A stretch of DNA of 64,000 nt from Pedobacter sp. R20-19 (GTDB taxonomy: Bacteria > Bacteroidota > Bacteroidia > Sphingobacteriales > Sphingobacteriaceae). The DNA is taken from positions 62,001 through 126,000 of the forward strand of contig NZ_JCKI01000010.1 of the NCBI RefSeq assembly GCF_000708265.2, given 5' to 3'. Below are positions 61,048 to 64,000 of this stretch, in pieces. The notes under the pieces are model-generated. The model did not search any database and was not told the DNA's origin. It saw only the letters and a program-made list of their open reading frames with translations. Position 1 is the stretch's first letter. Each line of letters begins with the position of its first letter. A program made the translations under genes and the position numbers.

Positions 61048-64000
61048 TTATTTGAATTTAAAATTAAAATTGATACCAAACGTTCTTGTGGGAGGAAGTG
61101 AAGCCCCTTCTATTCCGGCATAGCCGAGTGTTGGTGAAAACTGAGATTCTGGATCTACATTTTTGGTGTACTTTAGCAAGGTAAATAAGTTTCTTCCGGT
61201 TAGGTCTATAGATACTTGGCTAAATGGTGTTCGTTTTAAAAAACGGGTATTAAAAGTATAACCGAGCATCGCCTGACGAAGCTTAATAAAACTGCCATTG
61301 AGCACCGCTAAAGCTGATATATTAGTAGCCAATTCTGGATAATAGGTATAAGCTGGAACGTTTATGGTATTTTTTTGTCCGTTTTCCAATACTCCATCGG
61401 CAACAATTCCGGTTTCCCTTCCAACTAAAGTGGCTTTGTTTAAACCGGATACGTAACTGTAATATTCCGTTGCAGATAATATTTTATTGCCGAAACGGTA
61501 ATCTATTAAAAATGAAAAGCTAAACTGCTTGTAACTGAAACTATTGGTTATGCCTCCGTAGAGCGTGGGCATGGTACCACCCATGGGGATAAAATATCCA
61601 CGTTTAGGAATGCCATCCGATCCGATAATGATATTTCCATTGGCATCCCGGAGATAATCATAAGCCATAATCTGTGTGATGGATTTGCCTACCACTAATG
61701 CGGTATTGGCGTTTAAAGGTCTGTAAGCTCCTGTAAGTGTATAATTGCTATTTCCATCGATAGAAAGTAGGGTGTTTTTAACCTTAGTTACATTGAGGTT
61801 AATTTGCCACTTGCCTTTGGTGGTCAGAATCGGTGTATAACCTAAAGCAATCTCCACGCCTGCATTTCGGGTTTCACCGAGATTAACATAGGCTGAAGTA
61901 AAGCCAGTGGTAACGGATTGTTTAGCGTTGATGATTTCATTGTGCGTGAGCCGATTAAAATAGGTAAAATCAAGATTCAAGCGACTATTTAAAAATTTGA
62001 GATCGAGGCCTGCCTCTACTTCATTAAGGGTATACGGCTTTAAATTATAGTTGGGCAAGTCGCTTGAAAAACCACCTAATGGAACACCATTTACCTGGTT
62101 ATCTGTGGTGTAATAAATTTGTGTGGTATAAGGAACGATGGGTTCGCCACTGGTTTTGGCGTAATCAAGTCTTAATTTACCAAAATCAAATCCTTTCCAC
62201 TTTAAAAGATCTGAGAAAATAAAACTACCGGATACACCGGGTACAAATATGCCACGATTGTTTACCGGCAAAGTAGAATAGATGTCGTAACGGCCGGTTA
62301 TGGATAAGTTTACATATCGATTATAGCTCATATCGGCGGTATAATAGGCAGATTCTGTAACAACGCTTGATTTTGCAAATGTTTTAGTAGTGGTGATCAG
62401 ATTTTCAGGAACATATAAATAGGGCACCTTAAACTGTGAGCCTTTTAGTTTTTCTGAACTATTTCCTCTTTCCCGGTAATTAGCACCTGTAGCCAGTTCG
62501 AGTATGATTTTATCGCCTAGGTTACGGGTGGCTGTAAATAAAATATCGCTATTAAATTCGGAGGTTTGATTGTGATCATAAGCATTTATACCACCTTCCC
62601 TGTTGATGGAAAATGCTGTTCCTGTGGGTAAAATACTCACCAACTCATCCTTACTGAAATCATAACCCATTCTACCCTGAAGCATTGCCCAGCTGGCTAA
62701 TTGATATTTTAGCACCGCTGAGGAGATATAACGGTTCCGATTGGCATCATCTGCCTGTTTGTTCATTAAAAAATATGGATTGGTTTTATATTCATCTGCA
62801 TTCCATCGGCTTTCAAAACCAGTTGTGGCATCAAAACCCGGCGCCAATAAAGATTGATCTAAACTGGTGGCCAGCGTAGAAATTCCATAGTTAGCATTTA
62901 AAGGGCCATCACTGAGGTAACTTTTGTTCTTGTTTCGCTCATCGATATAATTTCCGGTGAGGCTTAAAGTTAATTTAGGACTTAAAGCGAGCGAGCCATA
63001 GAAATTTATCGTTTTTCGGTTCATTGCTCCATTATTTAAAATAGAATTATAATCAAAGTTGGAAACGGACACCCGATAATGCTGATGGGTATTTCCACCC
63101 ACTACAGAAAGTGTATTGGTAAAAGCCGGAGCAGTGCGGTAAAAAGTTTGGATGTTATTTTTGACAGGGGAATATGGCTGCATGGAACCATCTACCTGTG
63201 GTGTTAATTTTCCATCCATCATTTCACCCCAACTTAATAAGCTGGTTGAAATGGCGTTGTATAAATCGGATGGTCGTTTATTTTGTGCACCCTGTCCGTA
63301 TACATACTGATAATCTGTAGCGTTTACCGGAACATCAAAGGCTAAATTGTTATTGTATTCAAATTTTGCAGCAGCATGATCTCCTCCACTTTTGAGGTTA
63401 ATTAGAATCACACCATTTGCAGCTCTGGCACCATATAAAGCAGAAGCAGCTGAGCCTTTTAAAATGGTAATGGTTTCAATATCATCTGGATTGATATTAC
63501 TAATCCCATCGCCATAATCGGCCCCACCGTATTCGTTTGCACTTCCTCTAATGCTATTATCAATGGGAACGCCATTCACCACAAATAAAGGTGATGCAGC
63601 CGTCATGCTGGAAACGCCCCGTATAAGAACACGGGCGGCAGATCCCGGGCCTCCATTCACACCCGTAATATTTAGTCCCGCCACCCTACCCTGCAGCGCC
63701 ATGATTAAATTACTTTCTCTTGCTTTGGCAATGGATGATCCTTTTATGGTGGTTAAGGCATAACCAACCTGTTCATTATCTTTTTCGATACCCAATGCGG
63801 TAATGACCACCTCCTTTAATAAACGGACACTATCTCTGTCCATTTTTCTATCAGTATTTTTCCTGATGACTATTAAATGATTGGAAAGAAGTGTAAAGCC
63901 ATAACCACTATTGCGCAATAACTTTTCAATCACATTGATGGCTTCTTCATTTTCTATTTTAATGGAGACTTGATGTGTGGGGATTTTAGATTCGCTGTAG
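61048..64000 (-). CDS. SusC/RagA TonB-linked outer membrane protein with STN domain, 5' end beyond window
   Basis: At least 983 residues visible; the frame is open to the right edge, so the signal peptide is missing. The visible part begins in an STN domain (ESKIPTHQVSIKIENEEA, then NVIEKLLRNSGYGFTLLSNH), then a short linker of about 14 residues, then the plug start LLKEVVITALGIEKDNEQVG, GRVAGLNITGVNGGPGSAAR, and GSAASALYGARAANGVILI, and a full barrel to the end FGINFNFKFK. STN domains usually signal to a FecR anti-sigma factor. The carboxypeptidase-like domain usual between STN and plug is not seen. Operon with the SusD gene. Confidence 0.93.
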   Translation of the reverse strand, partial: YSESKIPTHQVSIKIENEEAINVIEKLLRNSGYGFTLLSNHLIVIRKNTDRKMDRDSVRLLKEVVITALGIEKDNEQVGYALTTIKGSSIAKARESNLIMALQGRVAGLNITGVNGGPGSAARVLIRGVSSMTAASPLFVVNGVPIDNSIRGSANEYGGADYGDGISNINPDDIETITILKGSAASALYGARAANGVILINLKSGGDHAAAKFEYNNNLAFDVPVNATDYQYVYGQGAQNKRPSDLYNAISTSLLSWGEMMDGKLTPQVDGSMQPYSPVKNNIQTFYRTAPAFTNTLSVVGGNTHQHYRVSVSNFDYNSILNNGAMNRKTINFYGSLALSPKLTLSLTGNYIDERNKNKSYLSDGPLNANYGISTLATSLDQSLLAPGFDATTGFESRWNADEYKTNPYFLMNKQADDANRNRYISSAVLKYQLASWAMLQGRMGYDFSKDELVSILPTGTAFSINREGGINAYDHNQTSEFNSDILFTATRNLGDKIILELATGANYRERGNSSEKLKGSQFKVPYLYVPENLITTTKTFAKSSVVTESAYYTADMSYNRYVNLSITGRYDIYSTLPVNNRGIFVPGVSGSFIFSDLLKWKGFDFGKLRLDYAKTSGEPIVPYTTQIYYTTDNQVNGVPLGGFSSDLPNYNLKPYTLNEVEAGLDLKFLNSRLNLDFTYFNRLTHNEIINAKQSVTTGFTSAYVNLGETRNAGVEIALGYTPILTTKGKWQINLNVTKVKNTLLSIDGNSNYTLTGAYRPLNANTALVVGKSITQIMAYDYLRDANGNIIIGSDGIPKRGYFIPMGGTMPTLYGGITNSFSYKQFSFSFLIDYRFGNKILSATEYYSYVSGLNKATLVGRETGIVADGVLENGQKNTINVPAYTYYPELATNISALAVLNGSFIKLRQAMLGYTFNTRFLKRTPFSQVSIDLTGRNLFTLLKYTKNVDPESQFSPTLGYAGIEGASLPPTRTFGINFNFKFK

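Overview
The window looks like chromosome of a Bacteroidota bacterium, most likely Sphingobacteriaceae and close to Pedobacter. This is inferred from gene content and style, not from a marker gene: a SusC/SusD pair, Bacteroidota-only families (DUF4294, DUF4783, DUF6588), BshB1 of bacillithiol synthesis, AT-rich DNA with few Shine-Dalgarno sites, and many promoters of the TAnnTTTG type used by the Bacteroidota housekeeping sigma factor. No rRNA, tRNA, CRISPR array, transposase or intact prophage was seen.

Layout. 1-4.5 kb: edge-truncated LolC/E-like permease, NamZ muramidase, small disordered protein, topoisomerase IB, fmt. 4.5-6.5 kb: a two-gene accessory unit encoding a lipoprotein with an HEXXH motif and a small secreted partner. 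6.8-15.8 kb: pabC, rluD, a DUF6588 protein, an ACC-deaminase-like enzyme, a GH32 fructanase and lysine 6-transaminase. 15.9-23.5 kb: acyl-CoA dehydrogenase, the DUF4294-gpx-bshB1 operon, then spoT/relA, a Fur-family regulator and purA. 23.7-32 kb: a Bro-N protein, pabB ending in an 11-copy octamer repeat, an M48 peptidase, plsY, nadC, DUF4783, gpmI and a TPR protein. 32-45.9 kb: lon, an LpxR-like protein, an L,D-transpeptidase, arfB, cmk, DUF1080, a TPM protein, an SH3 protein, a RelE-type toxin-antitoxin locus whose toxin carries a nonsense codon, rpsA and a GH20 hexosaminidase. 45.9-57.3 kb: an AraC regulator divergent from aldehyde dehydrogenase and DUF779, a DCC protein, map, pyrR, pyrB, and a large TPR protein paired with an outer-membrane beta-barrel. 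57.3-58.8 kb: a gene-free block built from two roughly 475-bp direct repeats. 58.8-64 kb: an XRE regulator and a SusD-SusC pair cut by the right edge.

Most of the window is housekeeping: translation (fmt, rluD, arfB, rpsA, map), nucleotides (purA, pyrB, pyrR, cmk), folate (pabB, pabC), NAD (nadC), glycolysis (gpmI), phospholipid (plsY) and stress (spoT, lon, Fur, glutathione peroxidase, bacillithiol). Cell-wall and glycan turnover is well represented (NamZ, GH20, L,D-transpeptidase, GH32, SusCD).

The points most worth following are: the toxin gene with a TAG at codon 14; several genes whose predicted -7 box lies only 3-7 nt before the start codon; terminators that abut start codons; the octamer array at the end of pabB; the structured direct repeats at 57.4-58.6 kb; a SusC with an STN domain but no carboxypeptidase-like domain; and the zincin lipoprotein pair. 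I did not find a clear multi-gene defence or other wholly new system.
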